DNA of 64,000 bases. Source: Phymorhynchus buccinoides (taxonomy: Eukaryota; Mollusca; Gastropoda; Neogastropoda; Raphitomidae). A model generated the notes under the pieces. The model searched no databases and was not told where the DNA came from. It worked only from the letters and a program-made list of their open reading frames with translations. Position numbers and translations under genes: made by a program. Numbering within the stretch: position 1 is the first letter of the stretch; every line of letters begins with the position of its first letter. Location of the stretch: positions 38,264,343 to 38,328,342 of the forward strand of contig CM065690.1 in NCBI GenBank assembly GCA_017654935.2, written 5' to 3'. This document shows positions 9,668-21,355 of the stretch, in pieces.

Positions 9668-12600
9668 CTGTAGAAAAGTTTAAATAAACAATCAAAGTGT
9701 ATTAAAAAAAGAGAAAAGAAAATGCTATAGACCCTAAAATCCAACATTTCTGTTAGCAACGTGTAAAGAATAATTTTCATATTGAATGAAGAATGAATCT
9801 TTTATTTAACGTGTGTTCACTTCACAGTGATATTACACAGTAATTTTCATATTTTAATAACACATATCCACATTGAAATTGTCTATAGCTGTCTCTCTCT
9901 TTTTTTTCCAATCCATTCCCCACGCCGAAAGTATAAAGTGCAACATTTCAATTCTTTCAGCTTCACATGTGTGTGTGTGTGTGCATGCGTGTGCGTGCGT
10001 GTGCGTGCGTGTGTGAGTGTGCGTGTGAGTATGCGTGTGTGTGTGAGTGAGTGTGCGCATGTGTTGAGTTATGCTGTGATGTGTGCTGAGCGCATGTATG
10101 TGTGGAACATAATTCTAAATCAAAATGACATAAATGCATAGTGACATAAACTTGTGTGTGACGTCCTTGTTAGTACCTGAAGAAGTCTGATTAGAGACGA
10201 AAGCTTGACAAAACAGCCTCGCTTTTTTGTTTTTTCTTTATTATTTGTATTCTTTTCCATGTGTTACACTTTTTAGCTGTGTGCAATAAGAATTGAAATT
10301 GGACAGCTGACTGTTAACTTAAAATTTACTGCTGTAAAAAACACACCAAAAAACAAAACCACCACCTCAATGGCAACAACATTCATAATCATATTTATCG
10401 TACTATTGATAGCACCAAATGAAGCTGGAGCCACCCAATATTACCTTACAAACTGTGCAAAAGCCACCACACAGCTCAAATGTTCATCAACTGTGCCATG
10501 TGCTAGTCAGGAAGTTGGAAGTCGGAAGGTATGAACTGGCGGCAGTCCTGCACAAAGTGTGTCGTCTGCAGCACTACTGCTCGTTCAGTAGCAGAACTTC
10601 GGTTTCACATTTTTTAACGCAATTTTGTCAAAAATGCGTAACACAAATAATGGTTAACATACAAAAAAAATCTTTGTCCCCTGAATTTTATGTTACGAGT
10701 ACTCCACTGTAATTAAAAGCAAGCAGCAAAATAAAAGCCAGGGCCTCACCCATAAAAGGGCATGCACGGTGACGAGAAGAGAGCGATCTCTGGGAGCGAT
10801 GGCACAGATCACAATGTGAGGTCCCCCTTCTCTAGCTGCCAGCACCAGAGGCCTGCCATACAGATGGAAAAAACACCACCCAGACATTTAACCTTGTGGG
10901 CTCAAATAGGCGATTGTAACATACCGAGACATTTTGCAAATTACTTTACACACAGTTATTACATACAGCATGTGTTCATTTTGCTTTTCTAAGACATGAA
11001 CCTTTAGATGAATTCCATTAGTATAAAAGCTACACAAGTTACACACTTTTTTGTTGTTGTTGTTCTTGTTGAGATAATTACATTAATAAGTTTGCTTGAA
11101 TTAGTTTTTGAAACAGTTAACAAAAATGCTTTACTTTAAAGCAGCACCAAATCTCACAACAATTGAATTCTTTTCTATCTCTCTTCTTATAAATCTTATA
11201 CTGACACATTAACCTCCGAATGAGTAAGTATACACACACAGCACATGTTAATTATGCTTTTCTAGGACATGAACCTTTAAATGAATGCCATTACGATAAA
11301 AGCTACACAACTTATACACTTTGTTGTTGTTGTTGGGGGGAGGGGGAGATCACTCATTTCACAGCCTGTCTTCTCTTCAAACATCACGCATTCCATTCGC
11401 GAACCACTACGTCAGCCTTTTTTCTTGTGACTATCATCCGCAAGTGTTAGCTCGACCAAATACGGACCATGCTGTTTGAGAATAGCATCACGGTTCCATT
11501 TTCGGCAGAGATTCCTTCAATAATGAAAACATTTTGACGGACACGGCGGAGCTGTTTTAATGCCTGTTAGATAGACAAGGCGTAGCTGGACTTCTTACCC
11601 GGCTTGCTGCCCATTGTCCACTAGGACCACTATGCGGTGAAGCAGCAGAGTGTGAGCCGCGGTCACTGGTCTGACCACAGGGTGGGCCGGCACAGTGGTC
11701 AATGATGATCTGTACTGCACAGCTTGGTCAATCACCGAAATGATGTCGCCACACCTATGCAACAACAGCAGCAGCATAGTAACTCTTTTTTATGCACAAA
11801 ACAGTTATTTTTTCATTACAGTGTTTTTAAACAACCGAGTCTATTGTGTACTTTTGCATATGATCTAAAAAGAACTTGTCAAAACACTCACCGCCACATC
11901 ACAAATTGTGAAGTAGAACATTAAAGTAAAATGAACAAACAAAAACACCACCAACATCAAAACAACACACACACACTTCTTCTTCGCCTCAGGCAGCCAA
12001 CTTCATCAGGCTGAAGATTCTGCTGCACTTTGGGGGGTAGTAAGAAGATAAGAAATTAGAAAGCTGAGGAGATAGAAGTAGCCTAATGGAAAGGAAAGTA
12101 AACATAGAATAAACCTAGTGTGGATCTGATTTTTTTTTTAAAGAAAAAAAGTGGACCGTAGCTTTTATTTCGTTGTATCTGGGCAAGACCAATCTGGCTA
12201 CCGTAGTGGTCCACGGGGGTGAACCCCGACCGGCACAGCTCCTGCCCTTCATTTACCACTACTTTGATCTATGGCCCCTAGTTCCCTGGTTTTAGTTACA
12301 GTTGAGGTGTTTGTGGGGGCCTCGTTTGAATGCCTCCAATGACTAAAAGGAGGCAACTGCTTCTGGGAGGCAGTTCCACTGTGGGATGGTGCGGGGGAAG
12401 AATGTGAATTGTCTGTACTGTGTTCTGTGGCTTGGAATGTCGTAAGCAGCAACACACACACACTTATTTATGGTAGTAGACAAGATTAATTCTGCCACTC
12501 AGTTACTTTTTCAAACAAAAGATTGGAGTAGATTTTTGTTCAGCTTTGTTAACGTGTCTTGCTTTAGTGGTGATCACTGATAATTGGATAGACTTTTCTT

Positions 12601-12887
12601 CTGCAGAGCCAAGAAATACCATACTGTATGGACTATAAGGTGCATCACATTAAAAGGCAAAGCCCACAAAGTGTACACACATTTCTGATCTTATTGTTAC
12701 AGTTTCCTACTGTATTATCAGTCATATCAAAAGGTGCAGAGGTCTCAACTGAAAAAAAAGTATTGTCTGTAAGGTAGAGTAATTTAGGATGGTTACCCGG
12801 TAAACTGATTTTATTTTCACAAAGCCACAAGAAACAAGGGAGAAAAAAAGAAACAATCTACAAGTTTCAGTTCTGCAATCTGTATTA

Positions 12888-12944
<57 letters not shown>

Positions 12945-14808
12945 ATTGACACACACACACACACAAACGCAATGAGACTTACGGAAGAAAATCCACAAAA
13001 TCCTACTTACCTAAGATTGAGTTTGCGATGCAAGACTGAATCGACATCATAGAATTGAGCCTGTAATGATTCCTCATCTTTCTCTGCAAGGGTTTTCAAT
13101 TTCCCACCTGCATAACACCAAAAGGATCAATAAAACATTGTTTAACCTTTACTGGACTTCTGGGGTCACCCACGACCCCTTGACACACAAAACATGTTAT
13201 ATCTCTAAAACTATTTAAGCAATCTTCATGAAATTTCATGACTTTGTCAAAAACGTAAATGGCTTTAATTGTGTTAAATTTTATTAATGTGTATAAAACA
13301 TAAATGACGTAATATGACGCGTAATTTTGATATACCTGTCCGGATGACGGGGGTCTCCCACGACCCCTACTTTAAAGAGCACTGCAGTGCATTGAGTAGG
13401 GGTCATGGGAGACCCCCGCCATCCGGACAGGGATAAACACATGGTGCCTCTTTGACAAGTAGGGGTCGTGGGAGACCCCCGCCATCCGGACAGGGATAAA
13501 CACCTCAGAATTTGCTCTTTGCTGAGTAGGGGGTCGTGGAAGACCCCCGCCATCGTGTTCATGTAGTCAAAAGCATGATCCGATAAAGGTTAAAACAAAA
13601 GAATCCAAGTCAAATAATCATACTCAAAACAAGGGTTCCAACCTTTAATTAAAACCGCTGTTACATGCCAAAAGCAGAACAATAAGAAAATATAAATCTT
13701 GATTATCTGGGAACCAAGTGTAATTGAATGTTATAAAGAAGGCTGAACTGGGAGTCACATAACTTACTAAGCAGAAGTACAATGGAAGAAAATGTTTACT
13801 ATTCAGAAAATATGTTATTGAGTTGAAATATCATTGTCAAAATAACCAATTCTTGGGAATTTACAATGCATACCACCACACAACCTCTCTCCTGATATGA
13901 GAGCATATTTTTTTGTAATGTTCATTAAAAACATCAAACATCATAAGAAATGTAAAGAAAATGGGAATAAAGAGAGAGACAGTGGTGGGTGGGTGAGGGG
14001 GGAGTGGGTGCTTGTTTATGTCATCATCGGAAGACAACTATTGTGTCAAAAGCACCAACCCAGAATGTTCACAACCAAGAAAATAAACAGTGGGGGTGGG
14101 GTGGAGTTTTTATATGTCTAAGTCTGCACAGGATTATGTCATTGCTTTTGCTTACGAAACTGTCAATTATGTTTTCCTGAAGACTCATCCTGACAATTTT
14201 TTGCTACCGTTGTAAACTCCAAAAACCAGAAGCCATAAATTTTGGCACTCCCAAAACCAGAAGCCACAAGTTTTTAGCACTCCAAAAACAGAAGCCACAA
14301 GTATTAGCACTCCAAAAACCAGAAGCCACAAGTTCTGGCACTGCAAAAAAACAGAAGTCACAAGTTCTGGCACTGCAAAAAAACAGAAGCCACAAGCTTT
14401 AGCACTTTAAAAACCGGAAGCAACAAGTTCTGGCACTCCAAAAACCCCAGATTTCTGGCGTGTTCTGGAAAATGAGCATCCCTGCGTCTGTAATTTTAAA
14501 AGCACATAAGTAAACACATACATAAGGTACACAATTAAAATATACAGTTCAGCAAAACCCTCACCAGCAACCTTGCCCAGGAAAGTAAATCTCATCCATA
14601 TGGAGCTTCCGTAGTGAAAGGACAACAGTGTGACAATGTCACAGGTCAGGCCCGTCTCTTCTTTTACCTCTCTCTTCGCTCCTTCCTAAAAGCAAAACAA
14701 AACGGAAAAAAAAGAGCTTTTTGTTGTGTGCTGTCTCTTCGTCTTGTCTCTGTCAACCCATCCTCCCACCACCTGTTTTTATCTGTCACCATGTATGTTT
14801 CTCTGTTT

Positions 14809-14841
<33 letters not shown>

Positions 14842-15574
14842 ATTTGTTTTTAGGTATTAGGTACTCTATAGTCACAGAGGCGTCTCCGTGAAATTCGGGT
14901 TGCTCCCACCTGGAGAGCGTGTCGCAGCCACAGGCGCACCACCCAATTTTTAATTTGTTTTGCATGCCGCAGCCAGAGGTGCGACCCAATTTTTAATTTT
15001 TTTTGCATGCGATTTTTGTGTGACTGATGTGGAAGGAAAGGGTGGGTGGGTACATTTTTACCAAATAACAACTTTTTCGTTGCCACTGGGATTAACGTGT
15101 GCTAAGTGCATGGGCACACGGAACCTCGGTTTATCGTCTAATACGAAAGACTCCATGTTCAGACCGTAAGGCCTAGTGCAAAGTGAGAGGAAAAATCCCC
15201 TGTACCCAGGTTCGAACTCGGGTTTACTTGACACAAGGCAAACGCGTTACTTCTGTGCCACTCTACACCTGCACTGTGTGCGTACGTGCGCACGCATTTG
15301 CACACATAATTATTCATGTCACGGAGCACTATCACTGATAGTATCACTATCAGCAACAACAATTGTCAATCATAGTGGATCAAAATTTACCATATTTTAC
15401 ACATAAGACCATACTTTTTTCGGTAAAGGTCAAGATGTGCCACCCCCCCTACCTATCTCGGTTAATTCTATTTTTCCGTTATTGCCTTTCTTACCAGACA
15501 TAAAGGTGTATTTTATGAACATTTTTAGCTAATAACCTTTTTGGAATACTAACCCTAGCCCTAAACCTAACCCT

Positions 15575-15641
<67 letters not shown>

Positions 15642-18600
15642 ACCCTATAAGACGGAAAAACGCAACGAACCACAACTGTGACAAATCGCGGTGTACTGCA
15701 GTACATAGTGGGGGGTAGGGTTAGGTTTAGGGCTAGGGTTAGTATTCCAAAAAGGTTATTAGCTGAAAATGTTCCTAAAATACACCTTTATGTATGGTAA
15801 GAAAGGCAAAAACGGAAAAATAGAATTAACCGAGAAATGCATGGGGGGTGGCACATCTTTACCTTTACCCTTTTTTCTCTCAGACTGAGACCCCTGCGCC
15901 TAATGTTGCTAACATAAAAGTAAGAATATTAAGATTCTACTATAACAACATCAGAAATCTGTGTAATATTTGAGGGGTGCACCCTAAATTAAAATATGAT
16001 GCACCTGATGGTCAGTTAAATACGGCAAGTATAAAAAAGACAGAATTAACGGCATGGCAGCAATAGAAAATTAAAACAAAATATTCTAGGCTTTAAAGTA
16101 AAGTTGTGCAAACACTTTTTCACAAAGCAAATACATGTAACATTAACAGGCCACAAACAAGAAACAATAATGCTGGTCAAGTCCGTGTCATAACTTCAAA
16201 AATGAACGACCTGGAATGCAGAATTTTGCTTTAGAAAAATAAAGAGGGGTATATATCCGCAGACCACCTTGCCAAAATGACTTACAAAACTCTTTTCTAT
16301 TTCATAATTTAAAGAAGATTTCAAATTTGGGCAAAATTGTATCCCCCTCATGTTTATGACCCTCAATCTCAAAGCAGGGCTCCCAGGGACCGCCATCTGG
16401 GGGTCTATGAAGCACTAACATTCAAAAGGACCCTCTAAAAGAATGTGCAGGAGGTCCCAGGGATGCACTAGAAAAATTCATTTTAGTATTTGCAACGCCA
16501 CTAGGACCCTCTATCCCGCCTATAGGACCATCTATACTGCAAGTGAAGGAGTCCCTGGGACCTCTTGCTTTGATTGGGAGCCCTGCAAAGTTTGTTTCTT
16601 TCCGCTTTATTGAAATAATCCTAGGCTGATCCTAACCCTATCCCTTTCCCGACAATGGCAGAATGTTGCTTCTCAGTGAAATTTTTCAATGTGTAAATTT
16701 GAGGGGGCGAGGGTGATGGGTGAGGGGCGGTGCATAAAATACAAGATGGCCAAATTTTCTTCAGCAGTAAAAGGGCTGAAAAGGGTAGAGCCTTTACCGT
16801 ATTTTTCGGATCATTAGGCGCTGCTGTGTTTACGGCGAATAGGGCAATTTTCAAGAAAAGCCTGAAAAAATTAAAGTAAAAGGCACCCTCGTTTATAAGG
16901 CGATACACACCTCACAAAAGAAAGTCGAAGTTTGAAGCCCGTACACGTCCTGTAAACGCTTACCGACCGCCATTACTGCTGTCATAAACGAGAGTTGGCT
17001 CCCTTCTCAAATAATCAAACTTCCGTTTTTGCGACTTCCGGTTGTTGTGTTTGGACTTTTCTTTGCGAAAACTGGTATAATTATGGCATCTTAAGCTCTA
17101 CAACGATGCTTTTTACATCCAATGAAGGGTTGTGGCATCTGTTGGACGGTATCTCGGATGATAATATGGATTTTGAAGCATTTTAACGTGAGTATTCGTC
17201 GTATCGACGACTCGTTACTACTTTCGATGTTGTGACTCACAGTAGACTGTACTGAGTACGGCAATCATTGCCTCTCTTCTCACGATTTTGTTCACTAATA
17301 GGGCGCCCTCGTTTATTAGGCACATTGGTCGAAATTGGAAAAAAAAATATCGCTGTATAGTCCGAAAATTACGGTACATGTACTTAAAATGTGTACCTCA
17401 TAGGTTTCGTTGGGCTCCAGGCGCCCTGCGGGGAGGTACCAGGATCCTCTGCAGCTTTCCTTGGCCTCCTGCACCATCAGCACCTGGTTGTTCTCGTTGA
17501 AGATCACCACCATCACTATGCAGCACACGTTCCACTTGGTCTTGGGCTTGAATTCCACTGAAACACATCTGTCGTCAAGTCACCAATGAATACTGCCAGG
17601 CATCACTTTGGCCATAGTACATGGTTCTGCTTAAAAAGCACTGCAAAACATGTGTATAACAATGAAACATGTCCTTGATGTAATGGGTCATCTTCAGTAT
17701 TATCATTATTCTCACTCTCATGGACCAAATCAATCAACATCAAAGTCAATAGGGCATTTGCCGTGTGCCAGTGACCTTGAATTTCACTGAGTTGAAATCG
17801 GGCAGAACGAGCGTGGGCAAGTTAGTAGTGATGAATAGAGTTCGAACTCTCGTGGCAAATGCCCTGTTGTGCCTTATTTCAAGTCTAAAAGTAAAACCAA
17901 AGACTCTAAAAGGGTAAGATGGACTACTTAAGAGTTACGGCGAGCCGGGCTGATAGAGTTATCATTAGTGGGGTAGTTACACCATTCACAGTGGCGGCTA
18001 TCCAAAAACTCAGACTGGAATTTGAACGGAGAATTCAACTGGCCTATCGACGTGTAAATGTGTCACGTTTAAAAGGGACATAACCAGTGTTTCTGTCCTC
18101 ACTGCTCATATTATAGGGAAAACGGACCGGATGTTAGTCTTTTCTTTTCAGTGTCTTTGGTAAAAACCAAGCCAAAATCCAAGTTCCCATGTAAATTTAA
18201 ACAAACAAACAAACAAAAGAAGCAAAAACATACACAAAGCAAGGACAGACAGATGTGTGATTGTGAAACAATGTTAATTCTAAATTAGTTCCATGTGAAG
18301 AATATCCAAGTCCAATACAAAATAAGGCAAGCAGACCTTACTTGAAAAGAAACAGATCTCGAGAAGTACAAGCTTCTCTACAACAACCCATGAATTAAAG
18401 ACCTTTCACTGAAAGTTTCAGTTACAAGTTACTTTGATCAACAAGTTTATTATTTAGTGCTCCAAGTTCCAACTCACAAATACACAGAACTTGTTAACAT
18501 CTTACTTCTTAGAAATATGTTTTTTTAAGCCCAAATCAAATAATAACAATTGCAAACATTGTTTACATTATCATTGAACTAGACTATTTGAACAAATCAC

Positions 18601-19631
18601 TCACAAAATTTGCATCCTCTCTCTCTCTCTCTCTCTCTAGCTCTCTCTCTCTCACTGTCTGTCTCTGTGTGTTTGCTTGCGCGCATTTGTGTGTGTGTGT
18701 TTTAAATGTGAACATCTCTAAGTTGATGTAATGAATTTTAATAATTATTTGGTTGGCATAATTTCGTTTCACACGTTTGATTAATGTTCTTTCAGTTATG
18801 ACTTATGTTGTATTTCTGTCATGTTGTTGCACTTAACCTGAATTTCTCTTTTGGAGATCTATATTAAAGTATACTTGAACTTGAAACATCCTTAACTATG
18901 ATAACATAAAACATCCTTACCCAGGGCTCACAATCATCCCGCAAAACAAGGGGTCCCAGGGACTCCTTCACTTACAGTTACAGTTACAGCATAGAGGGTC
19001 CTAGAGGCGGGATAGAGGGTCCCAGTGCATTGCAAATGCTAAAAATAATTTTTCTACTGCATCCCTGGGACCCCCTGCACATTCTTTTAGAGAGTCCTTT
19101 AGAATGTTAGTACTTTATAGACCTGCAAATGGGGGTCCCTGGGAGCCCTGCTTACCAGTAATAACATACTTCAAGTGCAACCATTTCAAATCTTTTGCCA
19201 CCAGCCATTTTTCAGCCAAAAAATACCATTAAACTTACCTGGGAAGAGAAAAAAATGTATCTGCAATATTGCGAATTCCTCTGTCAGTGTCACTCTGTGA
19301 CATGTATAACATTAGGCCCATCCTTACCTCCCAAAAATACAAAAATAGGGTCTTCACATAACAGACCCTGATTTTATGCTTTCTAATTCTATTGACATGG
19401 GACGATGGGTGTTAAACCATTGTGGTGCAAAAATGCGACATTGGCGGTGAAAGGGTTAAGAGTACAAAGACAAATGACGAAATGTACAATTCACTTACTT
19501 GCATCTTTTCTCTTGATGTCCACAGTATGAACCGGCACTGGTTGGCTGGCAATCAGTCTGGACAGTTCCTGGTTCACTGGTCCCCCAGCGGTAGAGGCTG
19601 ACGACTGGGGGTGAGGGTCATCATCAGCCAT
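9419..19631 (-). CDS. NUDT18: NUDT18-type Nudix hydrolase, seven exons, 339 residues
   Basis: Join of 19631-19499, 17557-17397, 14685-14565, 13107-13011, 11754-11599, 10852-10750 and 9667-9419; total 1020 nt, all introns GT-AG, all phases agree. The family hydrolyses oxidised nucleoside diphosphates (8-oxo-dGDP type) to monophosphates in the cytosol. The Nudix box G-x5-E-x7-R-E-V-x-E-E-x-G-L is intact at residues about 89-111 and is split by the intron after residue 98. QEAK....[10 protein letters not shown] precedes it, as in vertebrate NUDT18. [17 protein letters not shown] (residues about 127-143) and [16 protein letters not shown] in the last exon also match the family. The length is close to human NUDT18 (323 aa). 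The start ATG at 19631 follows a five-codon upstream ORF (MQRQ). I see no promoter motif. Introns hold many TIR elements. Confidence 0.92.
9968..10070. repeat. GT/GC microsatellite in NUDT18 intron 6
   Basis: Interrupted (GT)n. Cys/Val- and His/Thr-rich frames here are artefacts. Confidence 0.9.
10177..10202 (+). other. Hammerhead-like hairpin remnant
   Basis: CTGAAGA, then a GTCT/AGAC stem with a six-base loop, then GAAA. This resembles the hammerhead ribozyme core (CUGANGA-stem-GAAA) carried by Penelope-like retroelements, but with one extra A and no clear stems I and III. A similar degenerate motif lies at 63083-63105. Probably a repeat remnant, not an active ribozyme. Confidence 0.3.
10750..10852 (-). 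CDS. NUDT18: NUDT18 exon 6
   Basis: The acceptor is ATGGCAG|GCCTC and the donor TTATGG|GTGAGG. It encodes [14 protein letters not shown] and [11 protein letters not shown], aligning to the human segment around VGMPHLP. Confidence 0.8.
10945..11335. repeat. Diverged duplication in NUDT18 intron 5
   Basis: Segments at about 10950-11065 and 11225-11330 share GACATGAACCTTTA, AAAAGCTACACAA and a TTG triplet run. This is an old duplication about 270 bp apart. Confidence 0.6.
11599..11754 (-). CDS. NUDT18: NUDT18 exon 5
   Basis: The acceptor is GCATAG|GTGTGG and the donor GCCGG|GTAAGA. It encodes [17 protein letters not shown] and [20 protein letters not shown], the C-terminal half shared by NUDT18 proteins. 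Confidence 0.85.
12893..12965. repeat. (AC)n microsatellite
   Basis: Nearly pure (AC)n about 45 bp from the donor side of NUDT18 exon 4. Confidence 0.95.
13011..13107 (-). CDS. NUDT18: NUDT18 exon 4
   Basis: The acceptor is ATGCAG|GTGGG and the donor CTTAG|GTAAGT. It encodes [20 protein letters not shown], the counterpart of human GGILKT..EADAESLQA. Confidence 0.9.
13146..13589. mobile_element. piggyBac-like non-autonomous element (TTAA target)
   Basis: TTAA at 13142-13145 and 13590-13593 flanks an element whose ends both begin CCTTTA and continue with a GGA-containing match. Inside, GGGTC(G/A)TGGGAGACCCCC units recur at least four times in both orientations. One pair (about 13336-13372 against 13393-13431) forms a long hairpin. 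No transposase is present. The piggyBac assignment rests on TTAA and the CC-initial ends. Confidence 0.65.
14218..14455. repeat. Minisatellite, about eight units of 30-32 bp
   Basis: The unit is roughly CCAGAAGCCACAAGTT followed by CTGGCACTCCAAAAA. It lies in the intron about 110 bp beyond the donor of NUDT18 exon 3. Confidence 0.9.
14565..14685 (-). CDS. NUDT18: NUDT18 exon 3 (second half of Nudix box)
   Basis: The acceptor is TTTTAG|GAAGG and the donor GCTG|GTGAGG. It starts [13 protein letters not shown], completing the REVKEETGL part of the Nudix box with its metal-binding glutamates, and ends FTFLGKVA plus a split Gly. Confidence 0.9.
14853..15269 (-). mobile_element. tRNA-like SINE, copy 2, with internal duplication
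   Basis: Same family as 8975-9349. The B box AGTTCGAACCT and A box TGGCACAGAAG are intact on the minus strand. The segment GCAGCCAGAGG..CCCAATTTTTAATTT occurs twice (about 14928-15000), which explains the extra length. A (GT)n tract abuts its tail at about 14815. Confidence 0.8.
15422..15869. mobile_element. Fold-back element with telomere-like arms, copy 1
   Basis: The termini are GGTAAAGGT...ACCTTTACC, flanked by a perfect 8-bp target duplication CTTTTTTC (15414-15421 and 15870-15877). Both arms (about 150-190 bp) are inverted copies of each other and contain CCCTAA/TTAGGG-type repeats facing inward. A run of about 65 C lies in one arm. The unique centre (about 15642-15710) is the reverse complement of the centre of copy 2 at 28309. 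An 8-bp TSD fits hAT, P or Merlin-type transposition. Confidence 0.8.
16375..16585. mobile_element. TIR element with CAGGGCTCCC ends, copy 1
   Basis: The ends CAGGGCTCCC/GGGAGCCCTG are inverted, with flanking CAAAG on both sides (16370-16374 and 16586-16590). It is homologous, in inverted orientation, to 18922-19150. CAGGG ends suggest an hAT-like non-autonomous element, although the duplication is shorter than the usual 8 bp. Confidence 0.65.
16797..17374. mobile_element. TA-flanked TIR element (CCGTATTTTTCGG ends)
   Basis: The left end is CCGTATTTTTCGGATCATTA and the right end in reverse complement CCGTAATTTTCGGACTATA; both abut TA. GGCGCCCTCGTTTATTAGGC and its left-arm counterpart repeat inside. 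The right end lies 22 bp from the splice donor of NUDT18 exon 2. A fragment of the same type (GTATGGACTATAAGGTGC) is at 12624-12642. Confidence 0.65.
17397..17557 (-). CDS. NUDT18: NUDT18 exon 2 (first half of Nudix box)
   Basis: The acceptor is TTTCAG|TGGAATTC and the donor GAG|GTACAC. It encodes [30 protein letters not shown] and the Gly and first Glu of the Nudix box. A TA-flanked element ends only 22 bases beyond the exon's donor side (17374). Confidence 0.93.
18922..19150. mobile_element. TIR element with CAGGGCTC ends, copy 2
   Basis: Inverted relative to the copy at 16375. It is flanked by CTTACC on both sides (18916-18921 and 19151-19156). The internal words GGGACCCCCTGCACATTC and AGTGCATTGCAAATGCT match copy 1 in reverse complement. 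Confidence 0.65.
19191..19455 (-). mobile_element. piggyBac-like CCCTTTC element, diverged copy
   Basis: It ends GGCGGTGAAAGGG next to TTAA (19456-19459). The other end, near 19191 (TCTTTTGCCACCAGCCATTT), is mutated and its TTAA is lost. Same family as 35006, 37304 and 59928. It lies 44 bp from the donor of NUDT18 exon 1. Confidence 0.6.
19499..19631 (-). CDS. NUDT18: NUDT18 exon 1
   Basis: Encodes residues 1-44 ([17 protein letters not shown] onward) and the first base of Met45. The donor is A|GTAAGTG. An acidic, serine-rich leader precedes the catalytic domain. Confidence 0.85.
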
Positions 19632-20232
19632 CACTGCCTCTGCATGGGTGCAACTCCACAAAATGAAAAAACAACAACTGAAAGGCAGGGTCTAGGGTCT
19701 AGGGTCTAGGCACCCATGGCCCCGGCAGGGTACAGGGGCAGAGCCCTGTCGGGCGATTCAGGGGGGCAATGCAAGAGAGAGAGAACGAGATAGACAGTTA
19801 AAATGATAGACAGAGACAGTTTGAGTCTGATAAACCTTGTAACCTTCCAAGATAGTCCACCAAGTTCAAAACGCCCCAAATCGCAAAATTTGTTTGTTTG
19901 ATGAAACAACTGAAGTTCAGTTTCTGGTCAAATTAAAAATACTGAAATCAGTGTAGCAACTAACAATCAAAGAGTAACACCCATGCCTCTGTCAATGTCA
20001 TACACACATTTTTAAAGTCCTTGAAAATCTTATGTTGCTTGCACTTGCAGTAACATATATATAATTTTATAAATTTACATATGTAATGCTTTCTAGTGTT
20101 TCAGGCTGCTTTATGAAGCCATCAGCTAATAGTAATATCGATCTTCTTCTTCTTTCTTGAAGCATCCTCCGTCATCATGGTTATTTAGATTTAGATTTAG
20201 ATCTTTGCGTTTGCTACAAATGTTGTTGTTGC

Positions 20233-20458
20233 CTGTCGCAGTCAAAGTGTCGCTTGTGCAAATCTGCCGCTAGCTAAGTACTATGAGAGTGTGTATTTGC
20301 GACAACCACAAATTTCACTCTTTCTTTACTTGAACCATTTATCTAACCCTAACCCTACAAAAAAGTGAAATTTGTGGTTCATGCTCAATGTCGCAAATAC
20401 ACACTCTCATAGTAGTGAGCGGCAGATTTGCACGAGCTACACTTTTGACTGTGTCATG
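20233..20458. mobile_element. Palindromic fold-back element
   Basis: Two arms of about 100 bp are reverse complements of each other (CAGTCAAAGTGT, CAAATCTGCCGCT, GAGAGTGTGTATTTGCGACA, ACCACAAATTTCACT and their complements). The centre contains CTAACCCTAACCCT. No coding capacity. Confidence 0.65.
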
Positions 20459-20469
20459 TCCAACAATAA

Positions 20470-20806
<337 letters not shown>

Positions 20807-21121
20807 ATAATTAAAAGCACCAAATAATCTACACACATTTGATGGAAAAAAACTCGCAAAACCAACGTCACAATATTGGCCACCACAGTATTTATAAACA
20901 GAAAGTGTGAAACCCTGCACTTCAGGAAGTAGAATTTTCAGGGGAAACTAGCCTGTGCGATAGGGTAGTTCTAAACACCGGAACGGACCGAAACGGACAA
21001 AATAAGCTCATATACCTACTAACCTAGGCTAAATCTTAGAATAGCAACCTTTATTTTGAGCACTGATTTCTTCCATATTTGGCCTGTACATGTACACACA
21101 AATATACATGTAAGCACACAC

Positions 21122-21346
<225 letters not shown>

Positions 21347-21355
21347 CAATCCTTC

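Noticed and set aside
15577..15641. Run of about 65 C as a feature in itself
   Set aside because: Homopolymer length is unreliable in assembly. I treat it as expansion within the fold-back element's arm.
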